DNA of 64,000 nucleotides, from the NCBI GenBank assembly GCA_963809795.1, contig CAWELN010000019.1, positions 162,209 to 226,208 on the forward strand, read 5' to 3'. Both the position numbers and the translations under genes were made by a program. Below the pieces are notes generated by a model. It was given only the letters and a program-made list of their open reading frames with translations, did no database searches and was not told the origin of the DNA. Positions 26,354 through 35,644 of the stretch are shown here, piece by piece (the stretch's first letter is position 1; every line of letters starts with the position of its first letter). The DNA comes from DASUAS01 sp963809795 (GTDB taxonomy: Bacteria; Actinomycetota; Acidimicrobiia; IMCC26256; DASPTH01).

Positions 26354-27151
26354 ATGGGATCCCTGACCGACGATCAGGTCCGATCGGCCGCCGACATGCT
26401 CGTCGCGCTGCGGGAGGGAAGCGTGGTCCTCGCCGGCCTTCCCGCGGAGGTGACACCCGACAACACGGCTGACATCCAGCGGATCATCGATGCCGTCAGC
26501 GACCGGGTCGATCGCCCGATCCGGGGCTGGAAGACCTACACCGTGTACAAGCCGATGAACCCGCCCTTCTCGGCGCCGGTCTACGACCTGTTCCCGAGTG
26601 GTGCGGAGATCCCGGCCGAGATCTCGCCGGCGCGGCTCATCGAGCCCGAGATCATGTTCCGGGTCGATCGGGATCTACCCGCCCGTGACCGCAGGTACGG
26701 CATCGCCGAGGTCATGGAATCGGTGACGGCCGTGGTCGGCTTCGAGGTGATCGGCTCCCGCTTCCGCACCGCCGGCCCGGCCGACGGCGGCCCGCCGGCG
26801 AACGGTCAGGGGTCGCTCTACGGTTCGTTGTCGGACCACATCGCGAACGGCTGCATCGTCGTCGGGGATGCCATCCCCGGCTGGCGAGACGTCGCGTTCG
26901 AGGACGTACGCCTCCGGGTGACCGAGGACGACCGCGAGCTGATCTCGGCCGTCGGATGCCACCCGTTCGACGATCCGTTCCTCCCGGTCGTCGTGAGCGT
27001 GAACCGGTTGCGGCGGCGCCGGGGCGTGAAGGCGGGCGACGTCATCCTGACCAATTCGTCAACGAGCTTCTTCGCAGTCGAGGCGGGATCGTCGATCCGG
27101 GCCACCTACGAAGGGCTCGGCGAGGTCGTGGCGTCGTTCGCGCGGTCCTGA
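26354..27151 (+). CDS. 2-keto-4-pentenoate hydratase/FAH-family protein
   Basis: A 265-residue protein of the MhpD/fumarylacetoacetate hydrolase superfamily, from ATG 26354 with GAGGAG upstream. Characteristic parts are IRGWKTYTVYKPMNPPFSAP, the metal-ligand Glu pair in LIEPEIMFRVDRDLP, VTAVVGFEVIGSRF and the C-terminal VKAGDVILTNSSTSFFAVEA. Enzymes of this group hydrate dienoates from meta-cleavage or decarboxylate oxo-acids. No ring-cleavage dioxygenase is in the window. Confidence 0.85.
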   Translation: MGSLTDDQVRSAADMLVALREGSVVLAGLPAEVTPDNTADIQRIIDAVSDRVDRPIRGWKTYTVYKPMNPPFSAPVYDLFPSGAEIPAEISPARLIEPEIMFRVDRDLPARDRRYGIAEVMESVTAVVGFEVIGSRFRTAGPADGGPPANGQGSLYGSLSDHIANGCIVVGDAIPGWRDVAFEDVRLRVTEDDRELISAVGCHPFDDPFLPVVVSVNRLRRRRGVKAGDVILTNSSTSFFAVEAGSSIRATYEGLGEVVASFARS

Positions 27152-27176
27152 CCACCGACCACGACGGGAGCGCGCG

Positions 27177-28049
27177 TTACGCCGTCGGCTGCGCGGTGGC
27201 GGCGATGATCTCGTCGAGGATGGACTGGTCCGGGAGGTCGGGGAGGTCGAGGGTGGGGAGCTCCCGGAGGCGCGCGAAGGCCTTCTCGATGTAGGCACCT
27301 TCGATGACCGGGCTGTGGCAGGCCGCGATCGTCGTGAGGTCGAGGTCCTGCACCCGGTCGACCTGCTGCCCGTACTTCGCCGGATCGCTCCACGTGATCC
27401 ACGGGCTCACCGCCCCCAGCGCGAACAGCATCAGCCCGAAGTCCCAGAAGTCGGGATCGAGGTCGGCGATGCCCATCGTCTTGTCGGGCAGCGGGGTCGC
27501 GAACGTGTCGACCGCCCAGTACACCTGCGTCTGCGGGTCGTACAGACCTCGCGTGGTCGGCGAGTCGAACACCGGCGGTCGGATCGCCTGCAGCGTCCGG
27601 TCTCCCGCGTCGAACGACTCGCCGTCCGTCACCCACCGGCACCGCTCGAGCGGGAAGGCGAAGCAGTTCGTGTGCCGTTCGACCATGGCCCAGCTGCAGA
27701 CGACGGTCGCGTTCGGGCAGGCCGAGAGGGCCTCGTCCAGGTTGCCGGTGTGATCGACGTCGTCGTGGGAGAGGAAGATCCAGCGCACGTCCTCCGGCTC
27801 GACCAGCGAGAAGACGTCCTCGAGCCACTGCGCGCGGTTCGCCGGCGTGCCGGTGTCCACGATCACCGGTTCGGATCCCCGGATGACCATGGAGTTCAGG
27901 TAGATGTCCAGCGGTTGCCCCAGCGCCGGCTGCACCTGGTGCACGATCCAGGTCTCGTCCGCGATCTGCGTGGGTGGGACCGCCACCGTCGGGCACACGG
28001 GCGGGAACACGGACGCCCGCGCCGCGGGCGTCGTCGGGTTGGCAGTCAT
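27177..28049 (-). CDS. MBL-fold metallo-hydrolase (FprA/ODP-like)
   Basis: A 290-residue metallo-beta-lactamase-fold protein from ATG 28049. The metal motif is LSHDDVDHTGNLDEAL, i.e. H-x-D-x-D-H with Asp where hydrolases usually have His, as in the diiron-binding FprA-like branch (which uses H-x-E-x-D-H). Further ligands are probably the His of VERHTNCF, the Asp of VYWAVDTFATPL and the His of AACHSPVIEG. This suggests an oxygen- or NO-binding diiron domain or an esterase; no flavodoxin domain is fused. It is divergent from the SMP-30 gene. Confidence 0.85.
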   Translation of the reverse strand: MTANPTTPAARASVFPPVCPTVAVPPTQIADETWIVHQVQPALGQPLDIYLNSMVIRGSEPVIVDTGTPANRAQWLEDVFSLVEPEDVRWIFLSHDDVDHTGNLDEALSACPNATVVCSWAMVERHTNCFAFPLERCRWVTDGESFDAGDRTLQAIRPPVFDSPTTRGLYDPQTQVYWAVDTFATPLPDKTMGIADLDPDFWDFGLMLFALGAVSPWITWSDPAKYGQQVDRVQDLDLTTIAACHSPVIEGAYIEKAFARLRELPTLDLPDLPDQSILDEIIAATAQPTA

Positions 28050-28209
28050 CCTGGCTCCCTCCACCGCCGGCCCTCCCTGTGGACGGCCGCGGGCACGAAG
28101 GTAACCGCTCGCGCCGCGCCTCGCCCGCGCTCCGCTGCTCGGGGAGTGCGGTGGACGGGGAACCAGTGCCATGCTCTCGTGCCGACGGAGCGGTCGTGGC
28201 CGAGGTTTC

Positions 28210-29031
28210 GTGAGCACTGAGACGCTGCTCGACGAATTGGGGTTTCCCGAAGGGCCGCGCTGGCACGCGGGTCGCCTCTGGTTCTCCGACTTCCACCACC
28301 GGAAGGTGCGCTCGGTCGGTCTGGCCGGCGACGTTCGGGTCGAGCTCGAACCGGACGACGTCCCGTCCGGCTTGGGCTGGGATCCCAGTGGCGATCTGCT
28401 CGTGGTCTCCATGCTGCGGCGCCAGCTGCTGCGCGTGGGCGCGACCACCGAAATCGTGGCCGATCTCTCTCCGTGGACGGTGATGGGAGCGAACGACATG
28501 GCCGTCGACGGTCGCGGGCGCGCGTACATCGGCAACTTCGGGTACGACTTCGTCAGCGGCGAGGAACCCCGACCGACCGCGCTCGTCCTCGTCGACGAGG
28601 GAGGGCGAGCCGGGCCGGTCACGCCGGTCGAGCTCATCTGTCCGAACGGGATCGTGGTCGACGAGGCGCGGCAACGACTCCTCGTCGCCGAAACCTACGG
28701 TCACCGGATCAGCGTGTACGAGCTGCGAGACGACGGCGCGTTGACGAACCGGCGCGTCTTCGCCGAGTTCGGCGAGCACGTCGACCCCGACGGCATCGCC
28801 ATGGACGAGCACGGCGAGGTGTGGCTCGCCACCGGATCTCCCGAGGTCCTGCGAGTGGCCGACGGAGGCACGATCACGGGGCGCGTGGACCTGTCTTCGG
28901 GCCTGAACTCCTACGCGGTCGCGCTCGGGGGCGACGACGGATGCACCCTGTTCGTCTGCAGCGCCCCCGGGATCGACGCGACCGACCCGGGACGCGGCCG
29001 CATCGAGGTCACCGTGGTCGCAGCCGCCTGA
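28210..29031 (+). CDS. SMP-30/gluconolactonase-like protein
   Basis: Six-bladed beta-propeller lactonase of 273 residues from GTG 28210 (GAGG 5 bases upstream). Typical blocks are LGFPEGPRWHAGRLWFSDFH with the metal Glu, GANDMAVDGRGRAYIGNFGY, CPNGIVVDEARQRLLVAETY with the metal Asn, and DPDGIAMDEHGEVWLATGS with the catalytic Asp. It would open a lactone. It lies 53 bases upstream of the CYP142-like gene, so a P450 product might be its substrate, but that is inference. Confidence 0.88.
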   Translation: MSTETLLDELGFPEGPRWHAGRLWFSDFHHRKVRSVGLAGDVRVELEPDDVPSGLGWDPSGDLLVVSMLRRQLLRVGATTEIVADLSPWTVMGANDMAVDGRGRAYIGNFGYDFVSGEEPRPTALVLVDEGGRAGPVTPVELICPNGIVVDEARQRLLVAETYGHRISVYELRDDGALTNRRVFAEFGEHVDPDGIAMDEHGEVWLATGSPEVLRVADGGTITGRVDLSSGLNSYAVALGGDDGCTLFVCSAPGIDATDPGRGRIEVTVVAAA

Positions 29032-29055
29032 CGCGCGGGGAAGGCCTGGAAAGAA

Positions 29056-29072
29056 AGCTCTAGAGCTATTAT
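29056..29072 (+). promoter_or_regulatory. Promoter with 12-bp palindrome AGCTCTAGAGCT
   Basis: AGCTCTAGAGCT (29056-29067) is a perfect palindrome. It overlaps by one base the -10 element TATTAT (29067-29072), which ends 12 bases before the P450 ATG. The palindrome is well placed for a repressor blocking the operon that begins with the CYP142-like gene. Confidence 0.5.
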
Positions 29073-29084
29073 CGTCGCCACGAG

Positions 29085-30296
29085 ATGAGCACGATGATCG
29101 ACGGCCTGAACTTGTTGGATGGTTCGTGGTACGCCGAGGACCCGCACCGGATCTTCGACGAGATGCGCAGGACTGACCCCGTCCACTACGACCCGGTCGG
29201 TGCGGTGTGGGGCGTCTTCAAGCACGCCGACGTGCTCACCGTCGAGAAGGATGCAACGACGTTCTCGAGCCATCGGGCGCCACGGCCGCACGGTGAGCAC
29301 CTCCCGACGATGATCTCCATGGATGATCCCGAGCACCAGCGCCGGCGGTCGCTGGTGAACCGCGGGTTCACGCCGAAGCGTGTCGCCGCCCACCAGCCGA
29401 TGATGCGGCAGCTGTGCCGGCAGATCATCAACGGGGTGTGCGAGCAGGGCAGCTGTGACTTCGTCTGGGACGTCGCCGCGCGGTTGCCGCTGTACGTGAT
29501 CGCCGAGCTCATGGGCTACGAGCCCGATCTCTACGACGATCTCCTGAGGTGGTCGGAGGAGATCATGGGCCCGACGGCCGACGACATGGTCACCCCGGAG
29601 CAGATCGCCAAGGTCTTGCAGGGCACGAATCGCGCGATCGAGGAGTTCAACGAGGCGCAGCTCGGGATCATCGCGGATCGGCGGAAGCACCCCCGGGACG
29701 ACGTGATCACGACGTTGTGCCAGGCCGAGATCGACGGGGCGCGCCTCGATGACGAATCGATCGTCCAGGAGATGCTGCTGATCCTCATCGGCGGGGACGA
29801 GACGACCCGGCACGTGCTCAGCGGCGGGATGCTCGAGCTGATCAAGCACGCCGATCAGCGCGACGCGCTGCGCTCGGGCGCGGCCGACATCGCCGTGGCC
29901 GCCGAGGAGATGATCCGGTGGAGCTCCCCGGTGCAGAACATGGGCCGCACGGCCACGCGCGACGTGACGCTACGCGGCCGGCGGATCAAGGAGGGCGACC
30001 AGCTCATGCTCTTCTACCCGTCGGCGAACCGTGACGAGGATGTCTTCGAGAACCCCCATGGGTTCGACATCCGTCGGACCCCGAACCCGCACGTGGCGTT
30101 CGGCATCGGAACTCATTTCTGCCTCGGCGCCTCATTGGCCCGGCTCGAAGTGCGGATGATGATCACCGAGGCGCTCCGCCGGTTGCCGGACCTCGAGCTC
30201 GCCACCGCGGGGCCTCTCCCGCGGCGGGCTTCGAACTTCGTGAGCGGACTGGAACGCATGCCGGTGACGTTCACGCCGACACCCGCCGAGAGGTGA
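29085..30296 (+). CDS. cyp142: CYP142-like cytochrome P450 (steroid side-chain type)
   Basis: A 403-residue P450 strongly resembling mycobacterial CYP142, which oxidises the terminal carbon of the cholesterol side chain. Shared blocks include MISMDDPEHQRRRSLVNRGF, the I-helix LLILIGGDETTRHVLSGGML, HVAFGIGTHFCLGASLARLE with the heme Cys, and the C-terminus NFVSGLERMPVTFTPTP. ATG 29085 lies 12 bases after a TATTAT -10; an in-frame ATG at 29094 is possible. It begins an operon of P450, APH-like kinase, two SDRs and an unknown protein with 1-20-base gaps or overlaps. The family call rests on recalled similarity and should be read as CYP142-like. Confidence 0.88.
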   Translation: MSTMIDGLNLLDGSWYAEDPHRIFDEMRRTDPVHYDPVGAVWGVFKHADVLTVEKDATTFSSHRAPRPHGEHLPTMISMDDPEHQRRRSLVNRGFTPKRVAAHQPMMRQLCRQIINGVCEQGSCDFVWDVAARLPLYVIAELMGYEPDLYDDLLRWSEEIMGPTADDMVTPEQIAKVLQGTNRAIEEFNEAQLGIIADRRKHPRDDVITTLCQAEIDGARLDDESIVQEMLLILIGGDETTRHVLSGGMLELIKHADQRDALRSGAADIAVAAEEMIRWSSPVQNMGRTATRDVTLRGRRIKEGDQLMLFYPSANRDEDVFENPHGFDIRRTPNPHVAFGIGTHFCLGASLARLEVRMMITEALRRLPDLELATAGPLPRRASNFVSGLERMPVTFTPTPAER

Positions 30297-30297
30297 C

Positions 30298-31380
30298 GTG
30301 AGCGACCAGCCCGCCGCCACCACGACACCGTGGCGCACGGACCCGAGCACGCTCCAGGCGCGGCTCGCGGCGTGGGCCCGTCATGTCTACGGTGACGACG
30401 CCGCCGTCACCGGCGTCGAAGCACCCGACAGCGGGATGGCCAACGAGACCGTCTTGTTCACCCTCGACGGCGAACGGCTCGTGGCCCGCCTGACACCGGC
30501 GCCGGATTCACTCTTTCCGACGTTCCGCACCTACGACCTCGAGTTCCAGTGCCGCGTGATGGACCTGGTGCGCGCGCGCACGACGGTGCCGGTCCCCGAC
30601 GTGGTCCACCTGGAGACGTCGGCGGAGTGGCTCCGGGTCCCGTTCCTCGTCACGCGGGCAGTCGACGGCGTCGTCCCGTCCGACAATCCGCCGTACCTGC
30701 TCGATCCGGGCGGCTGGTTCCTGCAGGGGACACCGGAGCAGTGGAAGCGGTTCGAGCAGTCGACGATCGACGTCTTCGTCCGGCTCCACCGCGTCAGGGA
30801 CGACGGCGACGACACCGCGTTCCTGCACCTCGACGCGCCGGGCACGACGCCGCTGGCCCGCCAGGTCGCCGACCTGCGCGCGTACTACGCCTGGGCGCGC
30901 GGCGAGCACACGGTTCCGATCCTCGAGCGTGGCATCGAGGTCGTCAGCACGACGATGCCGACCAACAGCCGAAGCGTCCTCAACTGGGGCGACAGCCGCC
31001 CGGGGAACATCATCTACCGAGACTTCGAACCCACGCTCGTGCTCGACTGGGAGATGGCGACCGTGGGTCCGCCCGAGGTCGACGTCGCCTGGACGACGTT
31101 CTTCCAGAAGTTCTTCGCCGGCATGGCCGAGCAGTACGGCCTCCCGCCCGTTCCCGCCATGTTCGACCCCGTCGAGACCGCGGCGACCTACGAGCAGCTG
31201 GGCGGGGAGCACCTCGACGATCTCACGTGGTACGAGGCCTTGGCCGGCTGCCGGTTTGCGATCATCCTGTTGCGGATGACCCAGCGCGGCGCGGCGTTCG
31301 CCAACCAAGACCTGCCGTCGAATCCGGACGACATGATCATGTTCGCCCCCCTGCTCGACCAGCTGTTGCGCAGGCTCTGA
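30298..31380 (+). CDS. Phosphotransferase family (APH-like) protein
   Basis: A 360-residue aminoglycoside-phosphotransferase-fold protein from GTG 30298, one base after the P450 stop. The catalytic loop is LNWGDSRPGNIIYRD (Asp base, Asn metal ligand) and VLDWEMATVGPPEVDVAW holds the metal Asp. The first Gly-rich part is DSGMANETVLFTLDGERLVA. Such proteins are common beside acyl-CoA dehydrogenase and P450 genes in actinobacteria, where they may phosphorylate hydroxylated lipids; antibiotic resistance is unlikely from this context. Confidence 0.87.
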   Translation: MSDQPAATTTPWRTDPSTLQARLAAWARHVYGDDAAVTGVEAPDSGMANETVLFTLDGERLVARLTPAPDSLFPTFRTYDLEFQCRVMDLVRARTTVPVPDVVHLETSAEWLRVPFLVTRAVDGVVPSDNPPYLLDPGGWFLQGTPEQWKRFEQSTIDVFVRLHRVRDDGDDTAFLHLDAPGTTPLARQVADLRAYYAWARGEHTVPILERGIEVVSTTMPTNSRSVLNWGDSRPGNIIYRDFEPTLVLDWEMATVGPPEVDVAWTTFFQKFFAGMAEQYGLPPVPAMFDPVETAATYEQLGGEHLDDLTWYEALAGCRFAIILLRMTQRGAAFANQDLPSNPDDMIMFAPLLDQLLRRL

Positions 31381-32147
31381 TGAGTGAGCGGTTCGCGGGG
31401 CGCGTGGCGGTCGTCACCGGCGCCAGCATGGGCATCGGCGCCGCGGTCGTCGAGCGGCTGGTCGCGGAGGGCGCCGGGGTCGTCGCCTGTGCGCGCAACG
31501 AGCCCGCGCAGCCGCTCGCGGGCGACGTCACGTTCGTCACCGCCGACGTCACGAACGAAGCCGACATGGAGCGCGTCGTGGAGCGCGCGGTCGAGCGGCA
31601 TGGTCGTCTCGACGTGGTCGTCGCCAACGCCGGCACCGGCGGAGCCGGCGCGTGGCCCGAGGAGTCGACCGACGATTGGCAGGCGATCGTCGACCTCAAT
31701 CTCAACGGCACGATGTTCACGTGTCGGGCGGCGTGGCCGCATCTCGTCGACTCCGCCGGGGCGGTGGTCATCGTGTCGTCGCTGTCGGCGGTGATGGGGG
31801 TCGGGGAGACCGAGCTCGAGCAGATGGGCGGCTTCCAGCCGTCGGCGTCCTACCAGGCGTCGAAGGCCGGGGTGGAGGGGCTCACGATGCACCTGGCCGG
31901 GCGCGGCGGCGAGCACGGCGTGCGCGTCAACGCGGTACGACCGGGCCGGATCATGACCCCTCGTTGGGCCGAGCTGCTGGGTGAAGACGGCCTGTTCTGG
32001 TCCCACTATGAACGGATCCAGCTCCTGAAGCGCCAGGGCCGTGCGGAAGACGTCGCCGCCGCGGTGGCATTCCTCGCGTCGGACGACGCGGCGTTCATCA
32101 CCGGCACCATCCTCAACGTCGACGGCGGCGCCGTCGCCAAGCTCTAG
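31380..32147 (+). CDS. SDR family oxidoreductase
   Basis: Short-chain dehydrogenase of 255 residues. ATG 31380 shares one base with the kinase stop (TGATG). NAD(P) motif VAVVTGASMGIGAAVVERL, VVANAGTGGAG, VIVSSLSAVMG and active site PSASYQASKAGVEGLTMH, ending DAAFITGTILNVDGGAVAKL. Third gene of the CYP142-like operon; likely oxidises a hydroxyl introduced or exposed by the upstream pathway. Confidence 0.9.
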   Translation: MSERFAGRVAVVTGASMGIGAAVVERLVAEGAGVVACARNEPAQPLAGDVTFVTADVTNEADMERVVERAVERHGRLDVVVANAGTGGAGAWPEESTDDWQAIVDLNLNGTMFTCRAAWPHLVDSAGAVVIVSSLSAVMGVGETELEQMGGFQPSASYQASKAGVEGLTMHLAGRGGEHGVRVNAVRPGRIMTPRWAELLGEDGLFWSHYERIQLLKRQGRAEDVAAAVAFLASDDAAFITGTILNVDGGAVAKL

Positions 32148-32166
32148 CCATCACGGAAGGACATCC

Positions 32167-32976
32167 ATGACCGACCTCGACTACACCGGGAAGCGGATCC
32201 TCGTCACCGGCGGCGCCACCGGCGTCGGCGCCGCGTTGCTCGACCTCCTGGCCGAGCTGGGCGCGAGCGACGTGACCGTCCTCGACATCAAGCAACCGAC
32301 GGGCCCGCACGCGACGTTCATCCAGACCGACCTCAGCGACAAAGCCGGGGTCGACGCCGCCATCGCCGGGACCGCCGGTCCCATCGACGCGCTCTTCAAC
32401 AACGCCGGGGTCGCGGACACGCTCCCGCCCGAAGTGGTGTTCAAGGTCAACGCCCTTGCCCTCCGTCACCTGTCGGAGTCGCTGCTGCCCCAGATCCGGG
32501 AGGGTGGCACCATCGTCAACACCGCGTCGATCGCCGGCGCCCAGTGGCCCGCGCACCTCCAGGACATCCTCGAGCTGCTCGCGGTCGACGACTGGGACGC
32601 CGGCCTCGAATGGTTCACCGGACGCGAGCTGGCCGTGGACACCTACTCGTTCACGAAGGAAGTGGTGCAGGTGTTCACGATGAAATTCTCGCGGGCCGCA
32701 GCCGCGCACGCGGTGCGGGTCAACAGCGTGTGCCCGTCGCCGATCGACACGCCGCTCCTGCCGGACTTCCGCAAGACGTTGAGCGACAAGATGATCGACT
32801 GGTGCGTCGAGCAGGCCGGCGGTCGGCTGGTGACGCCGCGGGAGGTCGCCTCGTGCCTGGCCTGGCTGGGCAGCCCGGCGTCGTCGTTCGTGAGCGGCGT
32901 CAACCTGAACGTCGACATGGGCTTCAGCGCCGCCGGCGTCACCGGCCAGCTCGACTATTCGGCGGTGATGGGCTGA
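32167..32976 (+). CDS. SDR family oxidoreductase, 3-alpha-hydroxysteroid dehydrogenase-like
   Basis: A 269-residue SDR from ATG 32167 with GGAAGGA upstream. It has ILVTGGATGVGAALLDLL, LFNNAGVADTLPPEVVFKVN, IVNTASIAGAQWP, a roughly 28-residue insertion before the active site (LQDILELLAVDDWDAGLEWF) and DTYSFTKEVVQVFTMK with Tyr and Lys. This insertion is typical of 3-alpha-hydroxysteroid dehydrogenase/carbonyl reductase-type SDRs, which fits the steroid-type P450 at the head of the operon. The next gene starts at the last base of its stop codon. Confidence 0.88.
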   Translation: MTDLDYTGKRILVTGGATGVGAALLDLLAELGASDVTVLDIKQPTGPHATFIQTDLSDKAGVDAAIAGTAGPIDALFNNAGVADTLPPEVVFKVNALALRHLSESLLPQIREGGTIVNTASIAGAQWPAHLQDILELLAVDDWDAGLEWFTGRELAVDTYSFTKEVVQVFTMKFSRAAAAHAVRVNSVCPSPIDTPLLPDFRKTLSDKMIDWCVEQAGGRLVTPREVASCLAWLGSPASSFVSGVNLNVDMGFSAAGVTGQLDYSAVMG

Positions 32977-34094
32977 TGCTGACTCCCTTCGACGACTACC
33001 CGATCCACCCGTCGGCCGATCCGATCGCATCTCCCGCGACCGGTGATCCGAACCACTACGACCGCTACTGGTTCAACGGCCACCAGAAGGACGGTGACTT
33101 CTACTTCGGCGCCGCGATGGGGCACTACCCGGTGCGCGGCGTGATCGATGCCGCCTTCAGCCTCGTGCGCAACGGGGTCGAGCACTCCGTGTACGCATCG
33201 GGGAAGATGCCGCTCGACCGCTCGACGGCCATCGGCCCGATTCGCATCGAGGTCGTCGAGCCGATCCAGACGATCCGCTACGTCGTCGAGCCCAACGAGC
33301 ACGGCATCGAATGCGACCTGACCTTCCGGGCAACGACCGTCGCGGTCGAGGAGCCGCGGCAGCGCACGACGTCGCCCGAGGGCATCCTGACGATGGACCA
33401 CACCCGCCTGACCCAATGGGGGACGTGGGACGGCACGATCTCCGTCGACGGCGACGAGCTGCGCATCGACCCGAGCGAGGTGCCGGGCACACGCGACCGC
33501 TCGTGGGGCATGCGGGCGGTCGGTCAGCAACTGGAGACCAACTGGGGTCGCCGCACCCCGCAGGCGTTCTGGTTGTGGGCGCCGTTGCACTTCGCCGACC
33601 GGTACACCCACTTGGCCCTCCACGAGTATCCCGACGGCACGCGCTGGCTCGAGACGTCGCTGGTGCTCGACCCCATCCCCGACGGCGCGGCGCCGTGGAG
33701 CACGGCCGGGGTCACCGAGTGCCACGACCTTCGCTTCGAGCTCGACTTCGAGCCGGGCCGGCGCGAGATCAAACGGGCCGACTTCTGGTTCGAGCACCCC
33801 GACGAAGGCGAGGTGCACATCGAGCTCGAGAAGGTGTTCACCTTCCGCATGCGCGGCATCGGCTACAGCCATCCGTACTGGGGACACGGCACCAGCCACG
33901 GTGACCTCGAGACCGGCCGGGAGTCGATCAAGCTCGACGACTTCGATCCGCTCGACTGGTCGTCGTTGCACCTCCAGAACCTGGTCATCGCCCGCATGGG
34001 CGACCGCACCGGTGTCGGCGTGCTCGAGGAGGCGCACTTCGGTCCCCACACGCCGAGCGGGCTGACCGGCTTCCTGGATGGGTTCGGCTCCTAG
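32976..34094 (+). CDS. Conserved hypothetical protein, lipocalin/AttH-like beta-rich
   Basis: A 372-residue protein with no motif I can name with certainty. It is rich in beta-strand-like aromatic segments, e.g. HYDRYWFNGHQKDGDFYFGA, RYVVEPNEHGIECDLTFRAT, DRSWGMRAVGQQ and TPQAFWLWAPLHFADRYTHL, in a pattern resembling the two-barrel AttH/CrtC-like lipid-binding or hydratase-type proteins. ATG 32976 shares a base with the preceding SDR stop, so it is translationally coupled and the last gene of the CYP142-like operon. A role in binding or modifying a hydrophobic substrate is inference. Confidence 0.7.
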   Translation: MLTPFDDYPIHPSADPIASPATGDPNHYDRYWFNGHQKDGDFYFGAAMGHYPVRGVIDAAFSLVRNGVEHSVYASGKMPLDRSTAIGPIRIEVVEPIQTIRYVVEPNEHGIECDLTFRATTVAVEEPRQRTTSPEGILTMDHTRLTQWGTWDGTISVDGDELRIDPSEVPGTRDRSWGMRAVGQQLETNWGRRTPQAFWLWAPLHFADRYTHLALHEYPDGTRWLETSLVLDPIPDGAAPWSTAGVTECHDLRFELDFEPGRREIKRADFWFEHPDEGEVHIELEKVFTFRMRGIGYSHPYWGHGTSHGDLETGRESIKLDDFDPLDWSSLHLQNLVIARMGDRTGVGVLEEAHFGPHTPSGLTGFLDGFGS

Positions 34095-34152
34095 CGCCCT
34101 CTCTGCGGTGGGGTCGATCAAATCGGCGGGCGCGTTGACTCTGCGGTAAATA

Positions 34153-34187
34153 TCTGACATCTTGACGTGAGCAAACGTCTGACATCT
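34153..34187. repeat. Direct repeat TCTGACATCT upstream of substrate-binding protein gene
   Basis: TCTGACATCT occurs at 34153-34162 and 34178-34187, 25 bases apart start to start, with TTGACG between them (34162-34167). The pair lies 50-85 bases before the ABC substrate-binding protein gene and may be a regulator binding site near its promoter. Confidence 0.4.
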
Positions 34188-34237
34188 CGCCGGGCGACCC
34201 TGGTCCCGGCCCGTCAATCGCACACCTTGGGGGGATC

Positions 34238-35567
34238 TTGCGACTGACCAAACCAACCGCCCGCGTGTTCGGCGCGCTGGCAGTGCTCGCAGTCACGGTC
34301 GGCCTGTTGCCGGCCATGGGCACCGCCGCCACCGAAGCGCCCAAGGCGACCGAGATCGGCGTCGACGCCAAGACGATCCACATCGCCATCAGTGCCGACG
34401 TGGACAACACGATCGCGCCGGGGCTGTTCAAGGGCGGAGTCGACGGGAGCCACCGGCGCGGTCAAGTACATCAACGCCACCGGCGGCATCGGCGGTCGCA
34501 AGCTGGTGCTCGACTTCTACGACTCGAAGCTGAATCCCAACCAGGCGAGGAACAACATCATCACGGCGTGCGGGAACGACATCGCGATGGTCGGCAACGG
34601 CATGTTCCTGCTGTCGAGCTTCGACGATGCGATCAATTGCAAGGACCAGGCCGGGCAAGCCACGGGATTGCCTGACATCCCAGCCGTGGCCACGAGCACG
34701 GCGGAGGCGTGTGCACCGGTCTCGTTCGGGATCTCGGGCAACGCCATCGACTGCGCGACCCAGAACTCGGACCCGCAGACCTACTTCGGCCAGGTCGGTG
34801 ACTCGAAGTACTACGTGAAGAAGTACGGACCCAAGCTCAAGGGACCGCTGGTCTACAGCAACGACTCGAAGGCGACCTCGCACACCATCCAAGGACTCGG
34901 TTTGCTCGCCCAGAAGGGCGGCATCGACATCAATTCCGGATTCGGGCAGCCGAGCAGTGCCCCGCAGAGCGCGTTCACACCCCTCGTGCAGAAGATGAAG
35001 GCTGACGGCGACAACTACCAGCTCACCGGTCAGCCGGTGGCCAACGTGATCGCCATGCGGCAGGAAGCGCAGCTGCAGGGGCTGACCGATCCGAAGTTCG
35101 TCTGGGCCTGCCAGTCTCAGTGTTACGACAAGGCGTATGTGGATGCGGGCCAGGCGGTGGCCAACACGCACCTCACGATGAGCTTCCTGCCGTTCGAGGA
35201 GAGCAAGTCGAACAAGACGCTGGGCAACTTCATCAAGTACGTCGGGAAGGACAACGCGAACGCCTTCGCGGTCTGGGGCTGGGTGTCGACGCTGCTGTTC
35301 CAGCAAGCTGCCAACCAGGCGATCAAGGACCACGGGGTCAACGGGCTCACGCGGGCCAACCTGTTGACCGCGCTCAAGAACACGCACTCCTTCGACGCGG
35401 GTGGGATGTGGGGGACGATGGATCCCGGGAACCACGCCGGCAGCCCGTGCTTCATGATCCTCAAGTTCGACGGCAGCAAATACGTCCGTGAATACCCGAC
35501 GAAGGCGGGGACGTTCGACTGCAAGCCATCGAACCGAGTGTCCGTGCCCCTGCCGCTCAACAGCTGA
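34238..35567 (+). CDS. ABC transporter substrate-binding protein (branched-chain amino acid type), +1 frameshift
   Basis: Periplasmic-type binding protein of about 442 residues. TTG 34238 starts a Sec signal peptide (FGALAVLAVTVGLLPAMGTA) without a lipobox Cys. The first frame runs through IGVDAKTIHIAISADVDNTI to FKGGVDG and then fails; one base later ATGAVKYINATGGIGGRKLV continues to the end. Removing one G from GGG at 34445-34447 gives an exact match in length to the paralogue at 44429-45734 (APG...KYIN...GRK...VDFYDSKLN). The C-terminal TFDCKPSN is also shared with the paralogue. Branched-chain amino acids, acids or other small organics are possible ligands. No permease gene is next to it. 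Confidence 0.82.
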
Positions 35568-35611
35568 CCAGCAGCGAACTCGAGCGGTCACGGTCACGAT
35601 TGCTCCAGGTC

Positions 35612-35644
35612 ACACGAGCCCGCCGAGACGGGCGGCGCTCGTGT
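35612..35644 (+). terminator. Strong hairpin after substrate-binding protein gene
   Basis: ACACGAGC (35612-35619) pairs perfectly with GCTCGTGT (35637-35644), with further GC pairs inside (CCGCC/GGCGG) around a GAGAC loop. It starts 45 bases after the stop. There is no T-tract, as is common in high-GC actinobacteria. Confidence 0.6.

Noticed and set aside
30298..31380. Aminoglycoside resistance gene
   Set aside because: The fold is APH-like but it is embedded in a P450/SDR operon; such homologues are usually of metabolic context and no resistance-gene signature is evident.
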